Assembly: GCF_021018805.1 (NCBI RefSeq)
Contig: NC_086250.1
Coordinates: forward strand, 62,559,322 to 62,623,321
Length of the DNA: 64,000 nt
Direction: 5' to 3'
Source of the DNA: Prinia subflava
Lineage: Eukaryota > Chordata > Aves > Passeriformes > Cisticolidae
In this document: positions 37,201-48,610 of the stretch, piece after piece
How the letters are laid out: every line of letters begins with the position of its first letter
How positions within the stretch are numbered: position 1 is the first letter of the stretch
Program-made: the position numbers and the translations under genes
The notes under the pieces: model-generated
What the model saw: only the letters and a program-made list of their open reading frames with translations
Databases searched by the model: none
What the model was told of the DNA's origin: nothing

Positions 37201-39753
37201 TAAAAAAGTCCTGGAGTTTCCATTCCCATTTCAAATTTTACTCCTTTCATACCAATGCAGTAAGGAGAATATTGCTGAAAATCAAACACGATAAATTATG
37301 TTCATTTTTAATTAATTAATACTTGATTAAACATGGGTATCTGAAGGCACAAATATGGATCTGTATGTTAGCTGTTAATTATTGAAATCAGTCACTAGTG
37401 AAAGCAGATGTGTAGAAACCTTTTCAGCATATTTTTCTAATGCAATTTTCTTGGTTTCACTTGTAAATAAAAAATATATCTTTTTTAGATTGAGTATGAA
37501 AAATAATTACTTGATACCAATGTCCAGGTCAAATAATAGCATGACGAGAAGTTATCTCCTTCCTCAGATGTCTTTCACATTCCTTAGCAATCTTCCAAGA
37601 GCTCATTTGGGCTGTAGAAGCTTTCTGTTCCTCTTTGGAAGTGGTCTATGGGGCTGACATAGAGAGCAGGGTATTAAAGCCCAGAGCCACTAAAGCCTTG
37701 GTGTGGCTAAAGCCTGGATAAGGATGTAATTCTGTGCACAACAACACATATGCAGAAGGCTTTGGAAGCATCCTTGAGATCTGAGTGACTCAAGCCCCGC
37801 GGCCACCAGGACACAACAGCCACTCCAAGTATCACTTTGGCATCTGGCATCCACACAGCAGCCAAAGGAAAAGAACTGTGGGAGTTACTCGTCCTTTTAT
37901 GTCCAACAGGCAGCTAACACAAGGAAGAAAATACCAAAGTTTTGCTTTACAGGCTTCTGAAGAACAGGACAGTGGAGTCTGCAGCTTGCAATGGAGATGC
38001 AGGAAATGGTTTTGCTGGAAACCTGAAATGTAACTGGCCAAAGGGCATAGAGAAACTTTCTGTCACTGGTTTGTAGTGCCCTGTCTCCTGCACAAAGTTA
38101 CATGAATCTTCTAACTCCAACTCATGCAACTGACACAAGAATTGTCAGACTTTTCCAAACACCATGTGCCTACCATTCCATCAGGTATTTTTAGCTGGAA
38201 ATAAGATTGGTGGTATGTGGAACCTCTTTCATAGCTTTTGCCTGTGCTTTTTTTAAAGCCATATAATGTGTCAAAACACACTGCTTCAACTGATGTAAGA
38301 AGAGAAAAAAGCTCTGTTTTTGGTTTTTTTTTTTTTTAATAGTTGAGACTATATTACTTTCCCATATACAAGTAATAACATCTTAAATATTATATCATGG
38401 TATGAGTAATTCAGCATAACTTTTTTCATCCCAACGTGTGGAAATAGCATTTGTGTGATAGCATTTAGTTGCCTGCTCACATTTTAGTTGTTTCTATAAT
38501 AAAAGCCCAAGTTCCCTAAGTAACTAATGAAGACCAAGGAGTAACTTCTTATGCAGCAGAAATAAGGAGACATAAATGGTAGGTCTCCAAGTAGACCTTC
38601 AGATCTTTAGAGTGCTTTAATGATGATATTACTGAAGTGCTTATCTAGGTCGTTAGAATTTTCATATCTTACAGGTTACAGAGGAAATGTTTCTAATGCC
38701 ACAAGGACTCAATAACAACTGCAGTATCATTTTCCAATTTACTATAAAATTGTATTTGAATGGTGCTATAAACACAACATGTAAGTTAAAACCTACAGGA
38801 AAAATGAAAAGTAGGTAATGTTTTGAATGTCAGCAATAGGCAATATTCTTGAAAAAACTACTTAATAAAGACAGGGAATATAGACCAGATAATATACCAA
38901 AATAATTATAAATAACAATTGTGTGCAGCAAAATGAAGACAATCTCCTCCTTCTCAACTCCAAATGCCAGGAATATATGAAGTTGAAAATCCTCAAATTG
39001 TTAAACTAAATACAATAAAAATAATTGGTGTTCATTTAAGTCCTGGGTTTTTTCAACAAGGTCCTGGTTCTGCATTTTCCACAATTGGACAGGTTTCTGG
39101 ACTCGTGAGGGCTCCTTAAGTCTTTAAAAAGGGATCTGATTAGGTGTAGGTGTCCCTCCAAATAACCATCACTTGGAGCCCAAACAGGAATGAAAAATGA
39201 CCACTGAAAATAGTGGGGATGTCACAATGCTGTAAGATTATTCCATCAGTACTTTTATTGTTGCTACAGAAAAATACACGCTAAAAAACAAGATACTATT
39301 TTATTACACAGCTCCTTCAATCACAGGCTTATTGTGACTGCTATGATTTTATGCTACATGCACCTGAGCACAAACAGACTAATAGAACCTATTTTAAATA
39401 AGCAGTAGACACAGTGAATAGGAATAAACACCAAAATCATTGAGATTTATTAGACCTTAAGTCTACACAGAGATGTTGAATCATCTCATATAAGATACTG
39501 AACATCTGTGTGTCATTCTTTAATGTGTGATTGCATATTTTAAGTGTATAAGCACTTTTCATTATTGGTTTCTGCTGATCTACTTGTGAAATGTTGACCT
39601 AAACATCAAATTTACTTCTCTGTCTTTCTTTATAAAAGCTATCATGTTCCCTCATCAATTAGTATTTTAATTTAAATAATGTGATATAATAAATAGATTT
39701 CCTATAAAAACAAAAATTTCTTGAAAAATAAACTGGAAATTATGAGAAATGGG
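34294..39753. other. Unique AT-rich non-coding sequence
   Basis: An 11-bp-arm inverted repeat (AATTCATAATT, 5-base loop) lies at 35130-35156, and a T tract lies near 38323-38338. No gene, RNA or mobile element is recognised. Open frames of up to 91 codons have no domain. Confidence 0.5.
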
Positions 39754-40010
39754 TGTCCTGGTTTAGGGCAAATTTGGGAGGGATACCTGTGGGAATGTTT
39801 GGTACTTCGTTATATATTTTATTAATTAAATGCTTTTTTCAAAGAAGGTAATAATAATACTACTAATAATTCAAAAGAAAACATAGGACACAAAAAATAT
39901 AATAAGCAATTAATTGCAGAAAAGGGATCCAACAATCCAGATTTGCTAATGACAGCACTCTAGAAGACCCTAATGGGTCTCACTTAATTATGAATGAGTT
40001 CAATAATGAA
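39754..40010. mobile_element. Possible passerine ERV LTR fragment
   Basis: The start TGTCCTGGTTTAGGGCAAAT followed by TTGGGAGGGATACC is one I recall as the terminus of songbird endogenous retrovirus LTRs, including the TG end dinucleotide. The following words, AAGCAATTAATTGCAGAAAA and GCACTCTAGAAGACCC, may belong to the same element. I could not find the other terminus or a target-site duplication, so the right boundary and the orientation are open. Confidence 0.45.
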
Positions 40011-41291
40011 AGCAGACAATTTTAAATAATTACATAGAAAATGAATGAAATCCTAATTTTAAAGCACACATCATGCACACCGGAGCAAAACAGAAGCACT
40101 TACTGAAGAAAATGTTGAATGAAGTAAAAAAATTTTTAATACAGCTTTTTCTTTTGCAGCTGAACTGAATGTCTTAAACCTTTCAAATATTCATTCAAAT
40201 GTTTTTGTCACAAATAGGTATGGTGCATCATAATTCTGTTAAACATATCCTTCAGAAAAGAAGGAACAAACGTTTCATTTATGATGGCTATGGTGAATAT
40301 CTTTCTTGAGAAACTGCACCATGAGAAAGTTCTTAGTCTTTCTATGCTTTCAAAACCATTCTATTCCAACAAAGCAATGTCTGAGTCATTTTCCCTGTGT
40401 ATTTATGCTTCTTGCCTCTCCTAGTACATTATTTGGGACATTTTTATCTCCAGGAATATTGAATAAAAAGGTTTAATTCTGAAAGAGTGTCTTTGTCTCC
40501 TGTAGCTTGTCTATAGGAGACATTTCCCACCTGATAAGATTCTTTCTGAAGGCAACACTAAATTCTGTTTTACGCAATGTGATGATCTAAATATTGCTGC
40601 AAAATTTGGTGAGGAGGAAGATTTATTCTTAGAAACATTATCATTAGACAAAAAAATATATATTGAGAAAGAAGATAATACTACTGTTTTTTTTCCTGAC
40701 TCCCCAGAAGATAAGGGACATTTTTGTCTCTATTTACAGGGTTTTGGTGCTACAGGGGGGGCCTGGCCCACAAAAAGACACATTAGCTGTTATGATCAGA
40801 CACAGAATGCATGCAGACACACTCTGCCCACCTTTATCCCTAAGGCACTGCTGTTAACAGCCTCCCCTGACTCTCAGGTTTGCAAACCACACAGTATGAT
40901 TTTGTTGACATCAATTCTTTTAATCCAACTCAGTCAAGCCTACTCCATGGGTTTTTGTGATGGACGTGGCCTTAAGTACAAGGAACAGCATTTTCACCTT
41001 TAAAAGACTGCAGACTGGTGGAAAACCATTCCTTCTTCACCCTCTCTTAATAACAGTGGATGAGTCAGAAAGATAGAACAGACTACCAAGTTGGAAATTA
41101 TTTTGTCACAGGCACTTTCCAAGTTTTCCACATGGTGTCAGTGGCTCCTCTCACTTTTTTGAAAAGAAAATATGTTTGGAACATATTTCCAAACTTATCT
41201 ATGGTGTCACATTTTCAACTGTACGTTGATTGTGTAAAAACTGTGCAGGTAATAATTTTATCACTAATGCCATGCACCTTAAAAATCGTTA

Positions 41292-41333
41292 TGTTTGCAC
41301 TTTAAATGAAGAATTTCATTTAAAGTGCAAACA
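41292..41333. repeat. Perfect inverted repeat, 19-bp arms, 4-base loop
   Basis: The left arm TGTTTGCACTTTAAATGAA (41292-41310) and right arm TTCATTTAAAGTGCAAACA (41315-41333) are exact reverse complements around the loop GAAT. There is no T run after it to suggest a Pol III unit, and no mobile-element ends were seen nearby. Confidence 0.97.
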
Positions 41334-41402
41334 CATTATTATGTGTTTGTTATTTTGCATGTTTGCCTATCTCAGGAAATAAGGAGATTTGGTTAAGAGC
41401 AA

Positions 41403-41445
41403 GGCACTAAAGAGAAGTGTTTTAGGCACTACAGGGAAGTGTTTA
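41403..41445 (+). repeat. Two-copy tandem duplication, unit about 22 bp
   Basis: GGCACTAAAGAGAAGTGTTT and GGCACTACAGGGAAGTGTTT follow one another directly, with two mismatches between them. Confidence 0.8.
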
Positions 41446-42866
41446 GTCAAATATCCTGCTTCAATAATACCAGCCTAGAACTGTACAAACCTTTTATCCA
41501 AAAGACAATCCATTGACAAAAGCACAACCCTTTTCACGCACCCAAGAAGTCCAAAATAGATGTTTTACTTTAATTGCACTAAATCAATAGCCTGTCTTGC
41601 AGAACATTCTTATTGATTTATGACTCATGACATATATTACAGCCACAGCTATTTTTAGTGTCTCAGTAAAAAGGAATTATGACTTTGTTCAGAAGACAAG
41701 CAGTACAATACTATGTGCATTGCAAATGTTAAACTTGCATTTTAGATTTATTTCTTATTGAAAATTAATTGCCCTTAGTTTCTTTATATTACAAAAACCC
41801 ACAAGTTGCCATTTAAAACCAGCATTTAAAGTGTCATTCAGTGAATATATTGTGTCTTTATGACTTGAACTTTCAAGAACTTGGATGAAGAGAAAGACAA
41901 GAGAATTGCAATGTCATTTATTGCTCCACCTGCATATACACGCTAAGCCACCTTAACAATGTCCTGCTGCCACATTTTCCTGCTGGTGAGGACCAAGCAC
42001 ATTTTCTTCTGAGGATAATCTGTAACTGTATCAAGGATCTACCTGGCTGTGTGGATGGACAGCAAAACCAGTTTTAACCACAGTTTTAATACACCCTCCA
42101 AAAGGCAGCTCAGGCACATGTTAATAGCCCATATTCCCTGTTTATATAGTCCTTGCTAATATTAGAAGTATTACTATTACTAAAGTGCTTTTTATTCTTC
42201 CCTTTAGTCACAGACAGTGGTGACTGAAGAACAATGGTCACCAGACAGCACAGGGAAGAGGGAGAATGTCCTTTCCCATAGATAAAATCTTACCTTTAAC
42301 AGACTCTAGAGATTCCTGTGAAGAAAGATTACAGATATGCTTCCTAATGCCTTTTTTTTTTTTATCTCCCTTTTTTCTCTTCCGTCTAAGGTAGCTTTCA
42401 ATGAAATCTCTGAAATCAAATACATACGGTCACACTTGCCTAGATTTACAAGAAAGACCTTTTCTTAGCCATAATGTCCTTTAGTTTGGAATGCTCTGCC
42501 TAGTCAGTCATCATTACCATAACACATGAAATACTTCTCCTCTTAAGTGCCTTAAGATTTCCCATTGAAAAGTGAAGAGCACAGAAAATGCAGACAAAGT
42601 GCAGGTGTCAAACTGGCACCCTGCCAGTTACATCTAAATCTTCACACACAGAATCACACACAGACTCACTGGGTTGGAAGAGACCTCCAAGATCATTGAG
42701 TCCAACCCACCCCTAACACCCCCTCAACTAAACCATGGCACCGAGTGCCACATCCAGTCTTTCTTTAAACACATCCAGGGATGGCAATTTCACCACCTCC
42801 CTGGGGCAGACCATTCCAGTACTTAATTACCCTTTCCATAAAAAACTTTTTCCTAATATCCAGCCT

Positions 42867-43623
42867 TTATGTCCCTTGGCACACCTTAAGACTGTGTCCT
42901 CTCATTCTGTCAGTTGGTGCCTGAAGAAGGAGACCAACCCCCACCTGACTACAGCCACCTTTCAGGGAGCTGTAGAGACTGATAGGGTCACCTCTGAGTC
43001 TCCTTTTCTCCAGGATAAACAACCCCAGCTCCCTCAGCCATTCCTCACAGGGTTTGTGTTCCAAGCCCCTCACCAGCCTCATTGCCTCCTCTGGACGCAC
43101 TCAAGGGTCTCAGTGTCCTTCCTGAACTGAGGAGCCAGAGCTGGACACAGCACTCAATGTCCTTCCTAAACTGAGGGGACACAACTGGACACAGCACTCA
43201 GTGTCCTTCCTGAACTGAGGGGCCAGAGCTGGACACAGCACTCAGTGTCCTTCCTAAACTGAGGGGACACAGCTGGACACAGCACTCGAGGTGTGGCCTC
43301 ACCAGTGCTGAGTACAAGGGAAGAGTGACTTCCCTGCTCCTGCTGGACACACCATTCCTGATCCAGGCCAGGATGCCCTTGGCCTTCTTGGCCACCAGGG
43401 CACACTGCTGGCTCATGTTCAGTCAGTTACTGACCAGAACCCCCAGGTCCTTCTCTGCCTGGGCATTGTCCAGCCCCACCATCCCCAGCCTATACTGCTG
43501 CAGGGGGTTACTGTGGCCAAAATGCAGGACTCGGCACTTGGACTTATTAAACTTCCTCCCATTGGACTCTGCCCATCCATCCAACCATTCCAGGTCTCTC
43601 TGCAGAGCCCTCCTCCCTTCCAA
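42867..43623 (-). pseudogene. CR1 ORF2 C-terminal remnant
   Basis: One minus-strand frame runs from 43623 to about 43198 and reads LQRDLEWLDGWAESNGRKFN, KCRVLHFGHSNPLQQYRLG and AEKDLGVLVSN, then a stop at 43423-43425. It continues with [20 protein letters not shown] and [20 protein letters not shown]. These are the conserved C-terminal blocks of avian CR1 reverse transcriptase, where the stop replaces a residue in the VxNKLxMSQQ region. After the tandem expansion the homology resumes in another frame (42867-43100) as [20 protein letters not shown] and [20 protein letters not shown]. Stop, frameshift and 5' truncation make it non-functional. Longer open frames on the plus strand here (131 and 150 codons) are antisense to this remnant. 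Confidence 0.9.
43109..43284 (+). repeat. Four-copy 44-bp tandem expansion inside CR1
   Basis: Units are 43109-43152, 43153-43196, 43197-43240 and 43241-43284. Each begins CTCAGTGTCCTTCC (CTCAATG in unit 2) and ends GGACACAGCA. Units 1 and 3 share CTGAACTGAGG and GCCAGAGCTGG; units 2 and 4 share CTAAACTGAGGGGACACA. The 1-2-1-2 pattern suggests the present form came from duplication of an 88-bp dimer. Ordinary CR1 copies carry the segment once, as I recall. Confidence 0.95.
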
Positions 43624-45114
43624 CAGATCAACACATGCTCCCAGCTTAGTGTCATCTCCAAATTTACTGATGAAAGACTCAATCCCCTCATCAATGCAGT
43701 CAATAAAAAATCTTGAGGTTATGCTTGCAGGAATAGTCCAACTGGCTGTAACAGACAGGCATTTGTTTCTTTTGTGAAATCCTCATGTCATATGGCTTCT
43801 GGTCCCTTTAGGAAACCAAATACTGTCACGCACATGCCAAAGTCATGCACATGTACTCCTGTCCTCTAGCACACTCACAGCAGCACCTACTCACACAGAC
43901 ACACACAGCTCCAGCTGCACCAGAATGAGCTACAGGCTGGCACTGAACCATCAGAGAAGCTTTCAGAAGTCTGTACTACCACTAATTTTGGTTTTTCAAA
44001 GGCGAATGCACTCTGATTAGAGTCTTCTTCTGTGCATAATATGTTTTAAATAAAACACATATCTTTGCAGTTTCTGCAGCTGGAAATTATAACAGGGGAA
44101 TCATTAGCACTACTTTTAGTGTACAGAATGTTCTATTATGAAGTATAAATATAACCTACACCTTTGATACTGTATGCAGTACATCACTTTTTACATTAAT
44201 TTTTTTAATAGACTATCTGTCACTTTGTGAGAACTAGGAGACATAGATTTATGAATTGATAACAGATCACAGAGTATTTTTCTTCTAGAGTAGTGCTGGA
44301 AAATCACTTCTATTCATAGCCTGCATGAAAGGAATTAGTGACCTCAATAAGTTACTGAAAAATCCATCCAGTGCTGAAAAGTCACTACAGCATCTATTAT
44401 TATAATTAGCCTTAGCATTACAACACACCAGCACTGGCACATAAAGAGGTATGTGAAGTATGATCTAAAGCCAGTAAAGGAAATACAACAATGCTGATAC
44501 ATTCTCTGTAACATATAGATAAGCAGTATTTACACATGGTGGCCATATTTTTCAAAAGTGAGCACCTAAAGAAAGGCACCTTAGTCTGTATTCACAGTTT
44601 TCTAGAATTCTGAGCATTTTCCAACTACTGAATCTGAAGTAATTTAGTATATGTAAAAATCAGGGGTTCATGCAGGAGGGACAACTGATATTTAATTCAA
44701 AATATCTATTACTGAATGGTCAGAATGTTTCAGTATCTTTTACTTCAGATTTTTTTTTTAAGAAAGAAAATTTCTGAAAATAAATAGGTGTACAGTATCA
44801 ATTAATATCTCCAGTAAAACTATGGAAGGTGAGCTGTACCCTGTATTTCACTGCACTATTTACTACTTTGAGGCATTATTTTGCTCAGTTTTTCAGGTAT
44901 ATAGCTTGACTTTTATTTTGTAACAGAAAATAATTACAAAGCAAATCCCCAAAGTTATAAATATTCCCAAAGGTTCTTGATCAAAGGAACTACTTTATGA
45001 AAATTGAGCTGACATTGTAGTATTGCAAAATCCATAACACAGATCAGTTAGTCAGAAGTTGGATACCACTGCTATTAGTACAGCTTTCCAACAAAACTGC
45101 TACTAGCAGTGACA

Positions 45115-45166
45115 AGAAATTTCCTCCAGAAAATGACTACAGAAAATTTCCTCCAAAAGTGACTGT
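45115..45166 (+). repeat. Two-copy tandem duplication, unit 26 bp
   Basis: AGAAATTTCCTCCAGAAAAT and AGAAAATTTCCTCCAAAAGT, each followed by GACT, lie head to tail with a few mismatches. Confidence 0.75.
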
Positions 45167-46428
45167 ATAAGGATAAATTAACTGTCTAAAGTAAAGCTAG
45201 TCTCCCATTTACTTTCCATACATAGCTACACACATTTCACTATGGATATGATGATGGTAAGATAGAAGAACTGTACCAAAGCACGGGTAAGACACGAGAT
45301 GAAGTGACTGCCTTGGAGTACTCTCAGTATGAATCCAGCATGACTACAGAGTGTGGAAAAGGACAACAGGAACACAGAGGGAGGATACATCACACAGATC
45401 CGAGTTCCAGGAGAAAATATATGGTCAACACTGTTTCCAGTTTGCTCTCTGCAGCAAATATGGAGCAACTGGAAAAAATCCCCATTCCAAGAATTAGGAG
45501 AGGCTGTGCAATTACAGTGCAGATCATCCCTTTTAACTGGAAATGTCCACGTAAAGAAAAAAATAATCCAAAGCTTTTCAAAGAGCAATGGAATATTCCT
45601 GTTCTTCTACCTTTTCTGAGGGCAAATGTACAGAAACTAATTTGAATTAAAATAAAATAATACGTAACATCTTTTTCATCTCATTATGCAATCACCACCT
45701 AAAGTACACTAGAATAATAAAGAAGAAATCTACATTATTTTCACCTCATCTTTTTGTGTGTGCAGCTCTGCACACTCACTGTGTACAGCAGAAAAAACCA
45801 TTATTTTTGAGTGTGTCCTAAACCAGCATCAATTTAGAACTGTATATTTGTAGGATGTATAATTTTACTTTCCTCCTGTGTTTGCAAATGGAAGCAAAAA
45901 AAATACACCAAAGAAGAAAATGTGATTCACTAAAACCAGATGCTGGTCTTAAAGAGCTCACAATTTACACAGTAGGTCTTGCAGGCAGTGCAGGCTATAA
46001 TCTACCTCAGGATCTTGGGAAAGGAATAAAAATCAAGGTCTCTGGAAGGAGAGCTTCACATCTTTGGAATGTATTTTCCAATTTTAACAAGCTCAAATTC
46101 ACTGCAGAATATACACCAAGGCAGCACAAGTTTTTATACAGTGAAAATATGAACGAAATAGAAAAAACTAGTATGTTAGATTATTGACATGGTTGAATCT
46201 GCATTAAAAAATAGTTTCTCAGAAGCTGGGGGAAAAAGGCATGTTTCAGTCCATTTGTGCTATAAACCAGAGTACTCAGGAGCTAATAACACAATGTGCT
46301 ACTGCAGATCGTGCAGTCAGATTATGACTCCCCCTTACGCATGGCTGAGCTGTTTCTCTCACTAGTGCTTCTCCACAAACAAAGATGGATGGCTTGGAAA
46401 GACACTGGGCTTTGTGTTTATCTCAGAT

Positions 46429-46490
46429 GAGTGTAAATCAGGAAAAACTACAGCAAAGTCAATGGCATTGTTGTGCTATAAAATGGATGG
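46429..46490 (+). repeat. Degraded ancient repeat copy
   Basis: GTGTAAATCAGGAAAAACTA, AAAGTCAATGGCATT and GTGCTATAAAA follow the word order of the inner part of the ancient palindromic repeat at 16826 and 24117. It is short and diverged. Confidence 0.4.
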
Positions 46491-48401
46491 GAGAGCAGGA
46501 CACAGCTTCCTGCCGGCAACACACTAAGTGGCATTTTAAAGCCACACTTTTAATTCAGCAATTTTTTTGCTAATCTGGGATCATTTAAAGATCTTTTTTT
46601 CCTCCTCTCCCCCAAGTGTGACTGTGTAACACCTTGCTTCCTTGCTTTAAATGCCCCACAGTCTGATTTAGCATCACTGAAGCTTCATTAGTCCATCACC
46701 TGCCACTGAGCAAACTTCTGCCTGCGAGGTGCCCCCAGCCTGGCCCTGTGCTCCCACTGGCACTCCAGATGTGGCCTAACACAGCATCAGCAGTGCTCAA
46801 AAAAGTTCTGTGTGCAGTCCCCTGCACAGCAGCAAGGTCAGGGAGTGGCAGAGGACCCTGTCATGTCCTGGGTGTGTTCCTCTGTTGTGCTGGGCTTACG
46901 GGGGCTGCGGGAAGAAGGAACAATGCAGGGATTTTAGTGAAGAGCACGGAGCAGCAAGAGAGCAATGACACAACTGGCATTTCATGTGCACTGAACAAGG
47001 AAAAATTGCATTTTCTTATTAATGACATTTTAAGGAAAGGAAACAGGCAAGAGAGGCAAAGAAAAGGGTGTCTTTGTGCCTGTTTTTGAGCTTCCAGAAG
47101 AGGGTCCTCCATTTAAAGATGTGGCAAATAAGAGAAAGGACCATTGCATTTTCTGCTCATTATCCTATGTGTCCACTGTTCTGCTGCCTGCAGCACTGGG
47201 ATGGGCTGGCACCAGGAATGCATCCTCATCTTTAAATCATCTTTAAATCAGGATACAAAGCCTTTCATAAAGATATGCTCGAATTCTACCAGAGGTTCTT
47301 AGGGCTAATAAGGTTTGCTAATACAGTAAGGAAAAATAATTCCCTCTGCTTTGGGGATTATCAGGTGAAATTCTGTGTTTAAAGAAATGCATAAAGTTGG
47401 ACCAGAATGTTCCTTCCTAGCTATGAATATCTATGCAACTATCTCTCATGAACCACCTAGAGTATAAAGGCTAAACAATGCATCTTTCTAATTAGGATGA
47501 ATTGATAAAACTTTTAAAACAAGAATTATTTAGAGTCTTTGAAAAATAATGCAAATATTAAAAAGCAGACCATTTTAAAATCAGTAGGACAATGTATATT
47601 GAAGATTGTTGCTTGAAGTTCTCAAAGTTGAAAATATATTTAAACAAAACCCCAAAGAATATAACATAATATTTGGTATGAATTACGTATCTGGCATTAT
47701 AAGTTATTTTCATATTAACATCCCATTCTGGAAGTCATGGCACAGGCTTTCCAAGGGAATTCTACCATAACTTTAAAGGAATTGTACCTTCCATAGTACT
47801 AAAGAAAATACAATGTTTACTGGTATCAAACTTGGATTGATTTACACAGTCATCTGAAAAGGAAGAATGGTCTTGCAAATAGGGTGGGTTAGGGCTGGAT
47901 AAGATGGATAGTTTAGAAATGGAATTGATAAGAAATGCTACCAATTTGTGCCCATTTCTATCCCTTGATGCTGTGCACGTGCAGGACTTTCAGCACTATC
48001 ATAATCTCAATTTAAAAATGTAAAACCTTAAGATTGAAATTTATTCCTGGTCAGACAGGAAATCTGGGCAATATTGAAGGCTGAACTTTGTACTCCAAGT
48101 TCTGCACCTGTGGCCCTATTCTTAACAGGCTGATTTCTCAGAATACATTGTAGTGGAACAATCTCCTGTGCTAAACACAATTCTGAATTTTGCATGAGAC
48201 TTCAGAAATCACTGCTGAAGTCTTGCAGTATCATGGTAGTATGGGCTTTTTTGTAAGGTGTATTTAATAAGGGACTTTATGGATTCTTTCTGGTCTCATG
48301 GAAAGTACAGGTGTCTCTTTGCAAATCAATGAACAATGAAAGCTTTACAAAGTAGTGGAGAAGAACAATAGTGCATTTATTCCCTGGAGAAAGGGTACAT
48401 G

Positions 48402-48610
48402 TCCCTTCCCTTCCCTTCCCTTCCCTTCCCTTCCCTTCCCTTCCCTTCCCTTCCCTTCCCTTCCCTTCCCTTCCCTTCCCTTCCCTTCCCTTCCCTTCCC
48501 TTCCCTTCCCTTCCCTTCCCTTCCCTTCCCTTCCCTTCCCTTCCCTTCCCTTCCCTTCCCTTCCCTTCCCTTCCCTTCCCTTCCCTTCCCTTCCCTTCCC
48601 TTCCCTTCCC
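48402..48610 (+). repeat. Perfect (TTCCC)n array, about 42 units
   Basis: The 209 bases are an uninterrupted TCCCT/TTCCC pentanucleotide on the plus strand, GGGAA on the minus strand, with no imperfection seen. Open frames of 80-244 codons on both strands come only from translating this repeat (GREGK and PFPSL periodicities). The lack of interruptions suggests a young, unstable array; its true length may differ between individuals or be fixed by assembly limits. Confidence 0.98.

Larger units (their letters stand above)
40011..42646. other. Unique AT-rich non-coding sequence
   Basis: It contains the 41292-41333 hairpin and a short tandem duplication at 41403-41445, both listed separately, plus a T tract near 42352-42363. 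No gene is recognised; the 81-codon frame at 41060-41305 has no domain. Confidence 0.5.
42647..43712 (-). mobile_element. CR1 LINE, 5'-truncated copy, minus strand
   Basis: Read on the plus strand it starts with the inverted 3' terminus CAGAATCACACACAGACTCA and TGGGTTGGAAGAGACCTCCA. It continues with GAGTCCAACCCACCCCTAAC, CACATCCAGGGATGGC, CCTTTCCATAAAAAAC, TTCTCCAGGATAAACAACCCC, CCAGGTCCTTCTCTGCCTGG and CAGCTTAGTGTCATCTCCAA, ending near 43712. About 1 kb remains: the 3' UTR and the C-terminal part of ORF2. It belongs to a different CR1 subfamily from the copy at 32640-34293. An internal 44-bp segment is present four times (43109-43284). Confidence 0.95.
43713..48401. other. Unique non-coding sequence
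   Basis: No gene is recognised. It includes a 26-bp tandem duplication at 45115-45166, a faint ancient-repeat copy at 46429-46490, a GC-richer patch at about 46690-46900 and an 11-bp direct duplication CATCTTTAAAT at about 47228-47250. Overlapping open frames at 45226-45645 on both strands (up to 120 codons) have no domain. Confidence 0.5.

Noticed and set aside
41292..41333. MicroRNA precursor.
   Set aside because: The stem is only 19 bp with a 4-base loop and perfect pairing, too short for a canonical hairpin precursor. There is no other support.
42735..43777. Plus-strand open frames of 131 and 150 codons.
   Set aside because: They are antisense to a CR1 ORF2 remnant, whose minus-strand translation shows clear reverse transcriptase C-terminal blocks.
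46748..46800. Possible short CR1 fragment (CACTCCAGATGTGGCCTAAC, AGTGCTCA).
   Set aside because: The resemblance covers only about 35 bases and no adjacent CR1 sequence continues on either side.
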